From assembly GCF_040499845.1 (NCBI RefSeq), contig NZ_CP159342.1, positions 1,984,001 through 2,048,000 on the forward strand: a stretch of DNA of 64,000 nt. The letters run 5' to 3'. Source of the stretch: Micromonospora sp. CCTCC AA 2012012 (GTDB lineage: Bacteria > Actinomycetota > Actinomycetes > Mycobacteriales > Micromonosporaceae). The position numbers and the translations under genes are program-made. Of this stretch, positions 38,178-46,163 are shown piece by piece (within the stretch, counting starts at the first letter, position 1; the number at the start of each line of letters is the position of its first letter). The notes under the pieces are model-generated. The model saw nothing but the letters and a program-made list of their open reading frames with translations, was not told the origin of the DNA and ran no database searches.

Positions 38178-38213
38178 GCGGGGTGGGGCACGCCGGCGCG
38201 TGCCCCACCCCGC
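38178..38213. terminator. Bidirectional terminator between FAAL and acyl-CoA dehydrogenase genes
   Basis: A perfect 16-bp stem (GCGGGGTGGGGCACGC, 38178-38193, with its complement at 38198-38213) closes on a 4-base CGGC loop. It sits in the 43-bp gap between two convergent genes. There is no T-tract, which is common in high-GC actinomycetes. Confidence 0.85.
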
Positions 38214-38216
38214 GTC

Positions 38217-39401
38217 TCACGGGTGGGGCACGTCAGCGTCGAGCAGCCGGTCCAGTTCGCCGTCGAAGCGGGCGTCGGCCCGGGTCAGCCGGCTGGCGAC
38301 CAGCTCGGTCAGCACCTCGTCGGCGCCGCCGCCGATCCGCGCCAGGCGCACGTCCCGCCACCAGCCTTCAAGCGGGAAGTTGGTGGTGTAGCCGCGCGCG
38401 CCGAAGACCTGGAGGCAGTCGTCGGTGACCCGCTCGACGGTGTCGCAGACGACCAGTTTGAGCGCGGCGACCTCGTGCGCGAACCCCTCGCCCGCGGTGG
38501 CGCGGGTGACCGTGTCGCGCAGGGCCGACGCCGCCACGCCGAGGCGTGCGTGGGCGAGCGCCAGCCGGTGCCGTACGGCCTGCTTCTCCAGCAGCGGGCC
38601 GTCGCCGATCACCCGCCGCCGGGCGTACGCGGCGGCCAGGCCGAGCGCCCGCCGGCCGGCGGTGAGCAGTTGGGCGCAGATGGACAGTCGTTCGAACTGG
38701 AGCAGCCGGCTGGCGTAGGCCAGGCCCATGCCGGGGGCGCCGAGCAGCGCCTCCGGGCCCAGCAGGGTGTCCATGCCGACCTCGCCGACGTCGCAGGAGC
38801 GCAGGCCGGCGGTGCCGAAGAAGCCCTCGATCCGGACGCCGGGGGCGTCCAGCGGGACGAGGAAGAGGGCCAGGTCGCGGGCGCCGCTGCCGGCCACCCG
38901 GGCCACGGCGAGCAGGTGGGTGGCGCCGCCCAGGTTCGACACGTACCGCTTGCGTCCGACCAGGCGCCACCCGCGGGGGTGCGGGGTGGCGGTGCTGCGC
39001 AGGCCCGCCAGGTCGGAGCCGCCCTGCGGCTCGGTGGCCCCGAAGCAGCCGATCGCCCGCCCGTCGAGCGCGTCGTCGAGCAGCGTCCGCTGCGCGTCGT
39101 CGGCGGCGAGCCAGCGCAGCGCGCCGATGAAGACCTCGCTGTGTCCCATCGCGGCCAGGGCGAGGCCGCTGTCGAACTCGCTGAGTTCCTCGGCCATCGC
39201 GACCAGCCGGGGCAGGCCGCCGGTCGCCCCCGGGGCCCACCGGTCGCGGAAGACCCCGTGCGCGGCCAGGGTGGTGAGCACGTCGCGGGGCAGGTGCCCG
39301 TCGGCCGTCCAGCCGCGCCGCCGGTCCGGGTCGATGCCGGCGATCGCCGCCCGGACGCGGGCCCGGTGGTCCGGCTCGATCGCGGCCGTCAGGGGGCTCA
39401 T
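38217..39401 (-). CDS. Acyl-CoA dehydrogenase family protein
   Basis: A flavoprotein of 394 residues with acyl-CoA dehydrogenase features: GCFGATEPQGGSDLAG in the FAD and substrate loop, KRYVSNLG, and a C-terminal QVFGARGYTTNFPLEGWWRDVR segment. It introduces an alpha,beta double bond into a thioester-bound acyl or aminoacyl group. The ATG overlaps the aminotransferase stop by 4 bases (ATGA), so the two are coupled in one leftward operon behind the LuxR regulator. Homologues in ramoplanin- and enduracidin-type loci act on carrier-bound lipid tails, which suits the ACP/FAAL pair here. The substrate is inferred. Confidence 0.9.
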   Translation of the reverse strand: MSPLTAAIEPDHRARVRAAIAGIDPDRRRGWTADGHLPRDVLTTLAAHGVFRDRWAPGATGGLPRLVAMAEELSEFDSGLALAAMGHSEVFIGALRWLAADDAQRTLLDDALDGRAIGCFGATEPQGGSDLAGLRSTATPHPRGWRLVGRKRYVSNLGGATHLLAVARVAGSGARDLALFLVPLDAPGVRIEGFFGTAGLRSCDVGEVGMDTLLGPEALLGAPGMGLAYASRLLQFERLSICAQLLTAGRRALGLAAAYARRRVIGDGPLLEKQAVRHRLALAHARLGVAASALRDTVTRATAGEGFAHEVAALKLVVCDTVERVTDDCLQVFGARGYTTNFPLEGWWRDVRLARIGGGADEVLTELVASRLTRADARFDGELDRLLDADVPHP

Positions 39402-40300
39402 CCCACCAGCTCCCGCCAGGCGGCGTGCGCCGTGTTCCGACCGCTGGTGAGATCGGCGTACGCGGTGGCGAGCTGCTGGGTCAGCGGGCCGACCTTGCCG
39501 CCGCCGACCGGCCGGCGGTCCACGCCGAGGACGGGCACGATCCCGGCCGCGGTGCCGGTGAGGAAGCACTCGTCGGCGTGGTAGAGGTCGGTGCGCACCA
39601 GCACGTCGGCGCGGGCCGGCACGCCGGCCTCCCGGGCGAGGGTGAGCACGGTGTCACGGACCACGCCCTCCAGGGCGCCCGAGGCCAGGTGCGGGGTACG
39701 CAGCTCACCGTCCCGGACGACGAAGAGGTTGTGCGCCCACCCGTCGGTGACCTGTCCCTCGGTGTTGAGCATGATCGCCTCGTCGAAGCCGCTGGTCAGC
39801 GCCTCCATCTGGGCGAGGTACGAGTTGAGGTACTGGCCGGTGGCCTTGGCCGCGGGCGGCAGCACCTGGGACGGCATCCGCTGGAAGCTGGCCACCTTGG
39901 CCTGCACGCCGTCCTGCTTGGCGCCGCCGGCGAGCGGCCCGTCGGCGGAGGCGAGCACCGCCACCTGGTACGGCGCGGTCAGCGGGCTCTCCCCCGCGCC
40001 CAGGAAGACGATCGGCCGCAGGTACGCCTCGGTCAGCTCGTTGGCGCGCACCACGGCGCGGCACGCCTCGGCGAGGTCCTCCCCGCTGTAGGGCAGTTTC
40101 ACCAGATAGGTGGCCGCGGAGCGGGCCAGCCGCCGCAGGTGGTCGGTCAACCGGAAGATCGCCGGTCCCTGCGGGGTGCCGTGGCAGCGGACGCCCTCGA
40201 AGAAGCCGATCCCGTAGTGCAGGCCGTGGGCGCTGACGTGCACCCGCGCGTCGTCCCAGTCGACCAACGACCCGTCCAGCCACACTGTGCCGGTCATCAT
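39398..40300 (-). CDS. Class IV aminotransferase (branched-chain aminotransferase-like)
   Basis: A fold-type IV PLP enzyme of 300 residues. It has the BCAT-like N-terminus (LDGSLVDWDDARVHVSAHGLHYG), the PLP lysine in PPAAKATGQYLNS, and ECFLTGTAAGIVPV near the C-terminus. It would interconvert branched-chain amino acids and their 2-oxo acids. In this locus it could feed branched starters for the lipid tail (via the KAS III) or make a non-standard amino acid for the NRPS. Two adjacent ATGs (40300 and 40297) are possible starts. The first overlaps the LuxR stop by 4 bases and follows AGGGAGGGAG. Confidence 0.87.
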   Translation of the reverse strand: MMTGTVWLDGSLVDWDDARVHVSAHGLHYGIGFFEGVRCHGTPQGPAIFRLTDHLRRLARSAATYLVKLPYSGEDLAEACRAVVRANELTEAYLRPIVFLGAGESPLTAPYQVAVLASADGPLAGGAKQDGVQAKVASFQRMPSQVLPPAAKATGQYLNSYLAQMEALTSGFDEAIMLNTEGQVTDGWAHNLFVVRDGELRTPHLASGALEGVVRDTVLTLAREAGVPARADVLVRTDLYHADECFLTGTAAGIVPVLGVDRRPVGGGKVGPLTQQLATAYADLTSGRNTAHAAWRELVG

Positions 40301-41067
40301 GCTCTCCCTCCCTTGCCCCACTGCTGGTGCTCCGGCACGGACGTGATGCGACGACGAAGGTTGACCACGGCGGGGTCGGGTGGGGCCGTCCGTTCCTCGG
40401 TCAGCAGGCCGTGGTTGAGGGCGACCGTCACCGCCACCGTCCGGTTCGGACAGTTCAGCTTGGCCAGGACGTTGCCGACGTGCCGCTTCGCGCCGTGCTC
40501 GGAGATGCCGAGCCGCCGGGCGATCTGCTTGTTGCTGAGTCCTTCGGCCAGCAGCTTAAGGGCCTGCCGCTCCCGGGGCGTGAGCATGAAAGGCGGGTCC
40601 GAGCGGGGCTTGCCAGCGGTGCGCAGCTCGTCGAGAATGCGCCGCGCCAGCGAGCCCGGGATGGGCATCTCGCCGTGTCGCAGCTTGTGCAGGCTGTCGG
40701 CCAGGATCGTCCGGGTCAGGCCGGGTTCGAGCAGGAACCCGTCCACCGACAGGGCGGCGACCTCGGGCAGCAGGGCGTCCTCCGCCTGACGCAGCAGGAA
40801 CAGCGACGACGTGCCGCCGCGGGCGGCCGCGGCGAGCAGCGCGTCCGCGCCGCCCGGCGGGCCGTCCGCCGAAATGATCAAAATCTGGTACGCCCCGCTC
40901 TCCAGCAGCCGCGCGGTGACGTGTGGATCGTCTCCCGGCTGGACCGCGGTGACCATCGGCAGGTCGCCGAGCATCTGGCTGAGCCCGCACCGGGTCAGCT
41001 CGTTGTCGATCGCCACCAGGACCGCCAGTCCGGCGGACTGCGGTGGCGCCTCGCTCACTTCGTGCAT
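40297..41067 (-). CDS. LuxR-family transcriptional regulator
   Basis: A regulator of 256 residues. The N-terminal part looks like a receiver-type domain (VLVAIDNELTRCGLSQML) but lacks a clear phosphorylation motif; the C-terminal LuxR/NarL HTH is intact (LTPRERQALKLLAEGLSNKQIARRLGISEHGAKRHVGNVLAKL). It is probably an atypical response regulator without a partner kinase in the window. It heads an operon with the aminotransferase and acyl-CoA dehydrogenase and is the only regulator inside the NRPS locus, so it is the first candidate for the recurring palindromic element. Start chosen at the ATG at 41067, preceded by GGGGGAGGAG. Confidence 0.92.
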   Translation of the reverse strand: MHEVSEAPPQSAGLAVLVAIDNELTRCGLSQMLGDLPMVTAVQPGDDPHVTARLLESGAYQILIISADGPPGGADALLAAAARGGTSSLFLLRQAEDALLPEVAALSVDGFLLEPGLTRTILADSLHKLRHGEMPIPGSLARRILDELRTAGKPRSDPPFMLTPRERQALKLLAEGLSNKQIARRLGISEHGAKRHVGNVLAKLNCPNRTVAVTVALNHGLLTEERTAPPDPAVVNLRRRITSVPEHQQWGKGGRA

Positions 41068-41397
41068 CCTTCTCCTCCCCCGGCCCCGTGGGGCCTCTCG
41101 CGCACCGGGGCGTGCGGCGGCCCGGCCGGTTACGGCCGTGGCAGCCTGACGCCCTCCGAGAGCGGACATGATCGTCCGGGTCGACCGGACGGCCCACTGG
41201 AGATATCCGTCCGGGTCGATCATTTCTGCGAATGTTAACGGTCCGACGCCGTCCGCACCACAAAAGAACAATCACTACGATGAGTGGACCGGACGACCGC
41301 CGGATGAGGGTGGCGGCTTGCAGAACGTCCTTTGCCCGGTAACCTCGCCGTTGAACCCCGCGTCGCGTCAGCCAATTCGACCAAAGGGCAGGCCGTA
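41068..41397. promoter_or_regulatory. Divergent intergenic region luxR / hydrolase
   Basis: No gene is seen. The gap is relatively AT-rich and holds a 12-bp direct repeat CGTCCGGGTCGA (41173-41184 and 41208-41219) framed by inverted arms ATGATCG (41168-41174) and CGATCAT (41217-41223). These could be regulator sites for the LuxR gene or the divergent hydrolase. The locus-wide palindrome is not obvious here. Confidence 0.4.
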
Positions 41398-42672
41398 ATG
41401 ACCGTTGTGCGTATAGGCGGCGCATTAGCATCTCTCATCGTCGGCATCGCGGTGGGATGGTCGGCGCTGTTCGGGACGGCGCGGCTCACCACCCGCCCGG
41501 CCGCCTTCCTCACCGCCGGCCTGCTCGGTTACGCGGCGGTGACGGTTCTCGCCGCCTGGCTGCTGACCCGGCACCTGCGTCCGGAGGCGGCGGCCCGGGC
41601 GAGGGTGATCGGCGGTGCCGCCGCGGCCGCCCTGGTGCTGCTGCCCGCGGCGTGGACGGCGCTCACCCCCGGCACCCCACGGGACACGCCACCGCCGGTC
41701 GGCACCCGGTTCTGGACGCTGCCGGACGGCGTCCGGCTCGCCGTGCTGCACGTGCCGGGCCGCTCCGGCGCCCCGGGCGACCCGGTGGTCTTCCTGCACG
41801 GCGGGCCCGGGGTGGCCGACATGGACCACGACGCGCCGATCCTGGGCCGGCTCGCCGACACCGGCCGCGACGTGTGGCTCTACGACCAGGTGGGAGCCGG
41901 CCGTTCCAGCCGCCTGGCCGATCCCACCGGCTACTCCCTGGAACGGGACGTGGCCGACCTGGAGCAGGTCCGGCTGCGGATCGGCGCGCCGAGGCTGGCC
42001 CTGGTCGGCCACTCGTACGGCGCGACCGTCGCTGCCACCTACCTGGCCCGGCATCCCGAGCACGTGTCCCGGGTGGTCTTCTCCTCGCCCGGGCGGCTGG
42101 TGCCCGAGGTGGGCGACGTGACCGGCACCGGCATGGTGGGCCGGCTGGACCTGCGGCACCAGCTCGGCGTGCTGGCCACCGCCCTGCGACCCCGGGCGAT
42201 GCTGACCTACAGCCTGGTCAAGGCCGACCCGCGGGCAGCGCACGCGCTCTCCGGCGACGACGAGATGGACAGCCGGTTCGCGACGATGTACCGGCAGTCC
42301 GCACCCGGCCTGGTCTGCCCCGGCAACCCGGTCCCGGCGGCGCCCGAGCGGCCGGGCTTCTATGCCAACCAGGTGCCGCTGAACAGCACCCGCCCGGCCG
42401 CCGACATCCGTCCCGCGCTCGCCCGGGTGCGGGTCCCGGCGTTGATCATCAAGGGCGGCTGCGACTATCTACCCTGGTCGATCGCGACGGAGTACCGGCG
42501 CAGCATCCCGGGCAGCGGCCTGGTCTACTTCGACGACTGCGGCCACCAGACGTACGCGGAGCGTCCGGACCGCTTCCTGGCGGTGGTGAGCGCCTTCCTC
42601 ACCGGCGCGCCCTCGCCGTGGCCGACGTGGCCGGGACTGACGCCCCCGTCGACGTACCGCGGCGCCGTGTGA
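41398..42672 (+). CDS. Membrane-anchored alpha/beta hydrolase (proline iminopeptidase-like)
   Basis: A protein of 424 residues with about three N-terminal hydrophobic segments in its first 100 residues, followed by an alpha/beta hydrolase domain. Visible features are the HGGPGVAD oxyanion loop, DQVGAGRSS, the nucleophile elbow GHSYG, and a C-terminal DDCGHQTYAE with the catalytic His. This matches the proline iminopeptidase (S33) group. In a peptide locus it may remove an N-terminal residue or prodrug segment at the membrane, but no sequence feature fixes the substrate. The ATG at 41398 is preceded by AAAGGG; an earlier in-frame ATG at 41332 has no good ribosome site. Confidence 0.85.
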   Translation: MTVVRIGGALASLIVGIAVGWSALFGTARLTTRPAAFLTAGLLGYAAVTVLAAWLLTRHLRPEAAARARVIGGAAAAALVLLPAAWTALTPGTPRDTPPPVGTRFWTLPDGVRLAVLHVPGRSGAPGDPVVFLHGGPGVADMDHDAPILGRLADTGRDVWLYDQVGAGRSSRLADPTGYSLERDVADLEQVRLRIGAPRLALVGHSYGATVAATYLARHPEHVSRVVFSSPGRLVPEVGDVTGTGMVGRLDLRHQLGVLATALRPRAMLTYSLVKADPRAAHALSGDDEMDSRFATMYRQSAPGLVCPGNPVPAAPERPGFYANQVPLNSTRPAADIRPALARVRVPALIIKGGCDYLPWSIATEYRRSIPGSGLVYFDDCGHQTYAERPDRFLAVVSAFLTGAPSPWPTWPGLTPPSTYRGAV

Positions 42673-43037
42673 CCGCCCGAGAGCCCGTGGACGGGCCGAG
42701 CCGGTCCGGAGCACCCCCCTTTTCTAACGTTGCAAATTGTGCGACAATAAGCTGACTCCGAGTGTCCTCCGACACCTGGACGCGGCTTTGTCCCCCGAAT
42801 CTGGAACCATTCCATTCGACCGTCGGGGCGACGCCCGGACGTGTTTACCAACTGTTAAACCACGGCACTGGCACAACGGGTGACCGAACGCGGTCCGGAG
42901 TCGATGTAACCGGTGCCGAATATTGACGATGCAAATATTCGACCGGCCGGTGGACCCACCTTTCCATGCTCGGGGAACGGTCGACCAGCGGCACCGACGA
43001 CGCCGCACCGTCGGGTGCGGCCGGACGCCGGCACCCC
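42673..43037. other. AT-rich intergenic region between convergent genes, with inverted repeats
   Basis: No convincing gene is seen in 365 bp lying at the 3' end of both neighbours. It is far less GC-rich than its surroundings and contains ATTGT-GCG-ACAAT (42736-42748) and GAATATT...AATATTC (42918-42940), plus a weaker GTTTA...TAAAC pair near 42843-42859. A small RNA, a relic or a regulator site are all possible. Confidence 0.4.
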
Positions 43038-44039
43038 TCAGGGGAGACGGACCACCTGGGCGGCGTAGAGCAGGCCCGCGCCGAACCCGAGCAGCAGCGC
43101 CAGCCCGCCGCCCGCCTCCGGGGACCGGCTCACCAACCGGTCCAGCGCCAACGGCACCGACGCCGCCGCGGTGTTGCCCAGCTCCGCCACGTCCCGCGCG
43201 ACCAGCACGCCCGGGGGCAGTTCCAGCGACTGCACCAGCGCGTCGGTGATCCGCTCGTTCGCCTGGTGCGGCACGAAGGCGGCCAGGTCGCCGACCTCCA
43301 CGTGCGCCGCCGCCAGCGCCGCGAGCGCCACCTCCCGCATCCGGGTCACCGCCCAGCGGAACACCGTCGGGCCCTGCATCCGCAGGTACGGATAGCCCAC
43401 GCCGGGATCGTCCCGCAGCCGCGACCACCCGTGGGGCTGCGCGATGGCGTCGCCGTGGCCGCTGTCGGAACCCCAGACCACCGGGGCGATGCCGGGGGTG
43501 TCGGAGGGTCCCACCACCACCGCCCCCGCACCGTCGCCGAAGAGGAACGCCGAGCCCCGGTCGTGCGGGTCGACGATGTCGGTCATCCGCTCGACCCCCA
43601 CCACCAGCACGTGCTCGGCGGAGCCGGCACCCACCAGGTCCCGGGCCACGCCGAGGGCGTAACAGAAACCGGCGCAGCCGGCGTTGACGTCGAAGCCGGC
43701 CGCCTGCTGCGCCCCGGAGCCGAGCAGGTGGGCGATCCGGGTGGCCAACGCCGGGGCCTGCCGCAGGTGGCTCATCGTCGTGGCGACGACGCAGTCGACC
43801 TGCTCCACCGGGATCCCCGCCGCCGCGAGCGCCTTGGTGCCCGCCGCGTGCCCCATCACCGCCAGGCTCTCCTGCGGCCCGGCGAAGCGCCGGCGGCGGA
43901 TGCCCGACCGGCGGACGATCCACTCGTCGGTCGAGTCGATCCCGGCGCACACCTCCTCGTTGCCGACCACCCGTTCGGGGAGGTAACCACCGGTCCCCGC
44001 GATCGAGGCGTACCGCACCGGGCGCATCGGCACCTCCAT
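43038..44039 (-). CDS. 3-oxoacyl-ACP synthase III (KAS III / FabH-like)
   Basis: A thiolase-fold condensing enzyme of 333 residues with the complete KAS III triad: Cys in DVNAGCAGFCYA, His in PHQANERI and Asn in ELGNTAAAS. It would condense an acyl-CoA starter with a malonyl carrier. It is divergent from kynureninase, and the shared 312-bp promoter carries two copies of the locus-wide element, so it belongs to the NRPS regulon. It may start a branched fatty acid for the FAALs. Alternatively, by analogy with PqsD, it may act on an anthraniloyl thioester. Start taken at the ATG at 44039 behind GGAGGGAG; an internal ATG at 44027 also has a strong GGAGGTG. Confidence 0.92.
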   Translation of the reverse strand: MEVPMRPVRYASIAGTGGYLPERVVGNEEVCAGIDSTDEWIVRRSGIRRRRFAGPQESLAVMGHAAGTKALAAAGIPVEQVDCVVATTMSHLRQAPALATRIAHLLGSGAQQAAGFDVNAGCAGFCYALGVARDLVGAGSAEHVLVVGVERMTDIVDPHDRGSAFLFGDGAGAVVVGPSDTPGIAPVVWGSDSGHGDAIAQPHGWSRLRDDPGVGYPYLRMQGPTVFRWAVTRMREVALAALAAAHVEVGDLAAFVPHQANERITDALVQSLELPPGVLVARDVAELGNTAAASVPLALDRLVSRSPEAGGGLALLLGFGAGLLYAAQVVRLP

Positions 44040-44351
44040 GGCCACTCCCTCCGGACGTCGACGCCGGGTCCGGTCGACGGCGCGCCCGCCAGCCTGACGT
44101 CGGGGCGACCCGGCCGCGAGCCCCGCCGGTGCGGCCCGACCGAGCCGGCCACCCTCGCCGGTCGGGGTACCCGACCGGGCACCCCGACGCCGCGGCCCGC
44201 GCCCGCACCGGTAGCGCCGGGCCCGCTCGCCCCCGGACACCCGCTGTCGGCGGCCGGTGACGACGGCGGGCGGGTGCCCGGTCGGGGGAACCGACCGGTC
44301 ACCGGCGCGCGGCCACCGGCGGGGTAGACCGGAGGCGGAAGGAGGCCGCCG
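44040..44351. promoter_or_regulatory. Divergent promoter region KAS III / kynureninase with two operator-like elements
   Basis: This 312-bp gap holds no gene. It has two copies of the recurring palindromic element, at 44158-44182 and 44278-44302, matching each other at about 22 of 25 positions. The first also forms the inverted pair GTCGGGGT (44161-44168) and ACCCCGAC (44181-44188). Confidence 0.6.
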
Positions 44352-45617
44352 ATGACCGACGACCACCCGCGGTACGTGGCGAAGGAGCTGGACGCCGACG
44401 ATCAGCTGGCGCACCTGCGGGACCGCTTCGTGATCGCCGACGACGACCTCATCTACCTCGACGGCAACTCGTTGGGCCGGCTCCCGGCAGCCACCCCCGC
44501 CCACCTCGATCGGCTCGTCAGGCACGGCTGGGGCGAGCAACTCGTGCGGTCCTGGCCGACCTGGATCGAGTGGGGCCGCCGCCTCGGCGACCGCCTCGCC
44601 CGGCACGCGCTCGGCGCCCGCCCCGGGGAGGTGGTGGTCTCCGACTCCACCTCGGTCAACCTCTACAAGCTGGCCGCCGCCGCGCTGGACGCCGCACCGG
44701 CCGACCGGCGCACCGTCCTCGTCGACGCCGAGGACTTCCCCACCGACCGGTACGTCGTGCAGGGCCTCGCCGCCGCCCGCGGATTGACCGTGCGGGCCCT
44801 GCCGTCGGACCTCGACGACGGACTCCGTCTCGACCGGCTGCGGAACGCCCTCGACCACCGCGTGGCGCTCGTGCTGCTGTCGACGGTGTCCTACCGATCC
44901 GGTGCGCTGCTGGACATGGGCGCGGTCAACGCCGCCGCCCGGGCGGTCGGCGCGGTGGTGCTCTGGGACCTGTCGCACGCCGCCGGGGCCGTCCCGGTGG
45001 ACCTGACCGGCACCGGCACCGACCTGGCCGTCGGCTGCACCTACAAGTACCTCAACGCCGGTCCCGGCGCGCCCGCGTTCCTCTACGTCCGGCGGGAGGC
45101 GCAGGACCGGCTCCGCCAGCCCATCCAGGGCTGGTTCGGCCAGCGGGACCAGTTCCTCATGTCGGCCGCGTACGACCCCGCGCCGGGGTTGGACCGGTTC
45201 CTGGTGGGCACCCCGCCGATCCTGTCGCTGGCCGCGCTCGACCCGGCCCTGGACATCCTCGCCGAGGCCGGCATCGACCGGGTCCGGCGCAAGGGGACCC
45301 GGCTGGGCGAACTGCTCGTCGAGTTGGCCGACGCCTGGCTGACCCCGTACGGATTCCGGCTGGCCTCCCCCCGCGACCCGCGGCGGCGCGGCAGCCACGT
45401 CACGCTGCACCACCCCGAGGCGCTGCGCATCTCGCGGGCGCTCGCCACGGAGGGCCGGGTGGTCGGCGACTACCGCACCCCGGACCGGCTCCGGCTCGGC
45501 CCGGCGCCGCTGTACACCCGGTTCGTCGACGTGTGGGACGCGATGGACCGGCTGCGCGACATCGCGGCCCGGCGGGCGTGGGAACGGATGCCCGGCGAGC
45601 CCTCGCGGGTCACCTGA
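44352..45617 (+). CDS. kynU: Kynureninase
   Basis: A fold-type I PLP enzyme of 421 residues that cleaves kynurenine to anthranilate and alanine, or 3-hydroxykynurenine to 3-hydroxyanthranilate. Family motifs are YLDGNSLGR near residue 36, DSTSVNLYKL, DLSHAAGAVP, and the PLP lysine in GCTYKYLNAGPGAPAF. The ATG follows GGAAGGAGG. With the tryptophan dioxygenase it forms the start and end of a tryptophan-to-anthranilate route whose formamidase must come from elsewhere. The FAD monooxygenase could supply the 3-hydroxylation. Its promoter carries the shared element, so it appears co-regulated with the synthetase genes. Confidence 0.95.
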   Translation: MTDDHPRYVAKELDADDQLAHLRDRFVIADDDLIYLDGNSLGRLPAATPAHLDRLVRHGWGEQLVRSWPTWIEWGRRLGDRLARHALGARPGEVVVSDSTSVNLYKLAAAALDAAPADRRTVLVDAEDFPTDRYVVQGLAAARGLTVRALPSDLDDGLRLDRLRNALDHRVALVLLSTVSYRSGALLDMGAVNAAARAVGAVVLWDLSHAAGAVPVDLTGTGTDLAVGCTYKYLNAGPGAPAFLYVRREAQDRLRQPIQGWFGQRDQFLMSAAYDPAPGLDRFLVGTPPILSLAALDPALDILAEAGIDRVRRKGTRLGELLVELADAWLTPYGFRLASPRDPRRRGSHVTLHHPEALRISRALATEGRVVGDYRTPDRLRLGPAPLYTRFVDVWDAMDRLRDIAARRAWERMPGEPSRVT

Positions 45618-45630
45618 GCCGCCCGGCCCG

Positions 45631-45999
45631 CTAGAGGAGGGTCGCGACGAGGGCCACCAGCGGGGGCCCGCCCTGGATCAGTGCCGCTCGGGCCATCCGA
45701 CGGTCGGTCCCGACCAGCACGAGCGCCGCGCCCACCATACTGCCGCAGGTGAGCACCACCAGCGCCCGGCCGGCGTCGGACCGGATGCCCAGCAGCAGCC
45801 CGGCGAAGAGCCCCACCGCCAGGAAGAGGTTGTAGAAGCCCTGATTGAAGGCCCACCGACGGACGCGGTCGACGTCCTGGGCGGCGACCAGGAAGCGACC
45901 GTGCACCGCCGGCCGGCTGAACAGGACGCTCTCCATGACGAAGAACAACACGTGCAGGACCCCGGCGAGGACGGCGGCGACCTGGGCGACCCGGATCAC
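45631..45999 (-). CDS. DUF1304 family membrane protein
   Basis: A protein of 122 residues with four predicted membrane segments and the DUF1304 pattern (VLHVLFFVMESVLF near the start, FNQGFYNLFLAVG in the middle). Function of the family is unknown. It starts at a GTG (45999) preceded by GAAGGGAG and converges on kynureninase with a 13-bp gap. Upstream on the same strand is a rhodanese gene, separated by a strong hairpin. Confidence 0.85.
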   Translation of the reverse strand: MIRVAQVAAVLAGVLHVLFFVMESVLFSRPAVHGRFLVAAQDVDRVRRWAFNQGFYNLFLAVGLFAGLLLGIRSDAGRALVVLTCGSMVGAALVLVGTDRRMARAALIQGGPPLVALVATLL

Positions 46000-46122
46000 G
46001 GGTGCTCCCTTCGGGCAGAACGGAACGGGTGGGCCGTCCGTCCCGAGTGGAACCCAGCCGGGCGGCACCGGGATTCCGGGCGATCCTATCGGCGCCCGGC
46101 GCGGCGACAACTGACCCGCCGA

Positions 46123-46161
46123 CCGGCCGGGGAGGTCGCGTCCCACGACCTCCCCGGCCGG
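46123..46161 (-). terminator. Terminator hairpin after the rhodanese gene
   Basis: A perfect 16-bp stem (CCGGCCGGGGAGGTCG at 46123-46138, complement at 46146-46161) with a 7-base loop begins two bases past the rhodanese stop codon. Confidence 0.85.
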
Positions 46162-46163
46162 GT

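Noticed and set aside
41168..41223. Possible copy of the locus-wide palindromic element before the LuxR gene
   Set aside because: CGTCCGGGTCGA repeats are present, but the match to the GGTCGGGTACCCCGACC core is too weak to count.
1..45617. Daptomycin-, thiocoraline- or anthramycin-type cluster
   Set aside because: Single features match (FAAL/ACP pair, tryptophan dioxygenase, terminal reductase) but the Cy modules, PKS module and domain order do not fit any of these.
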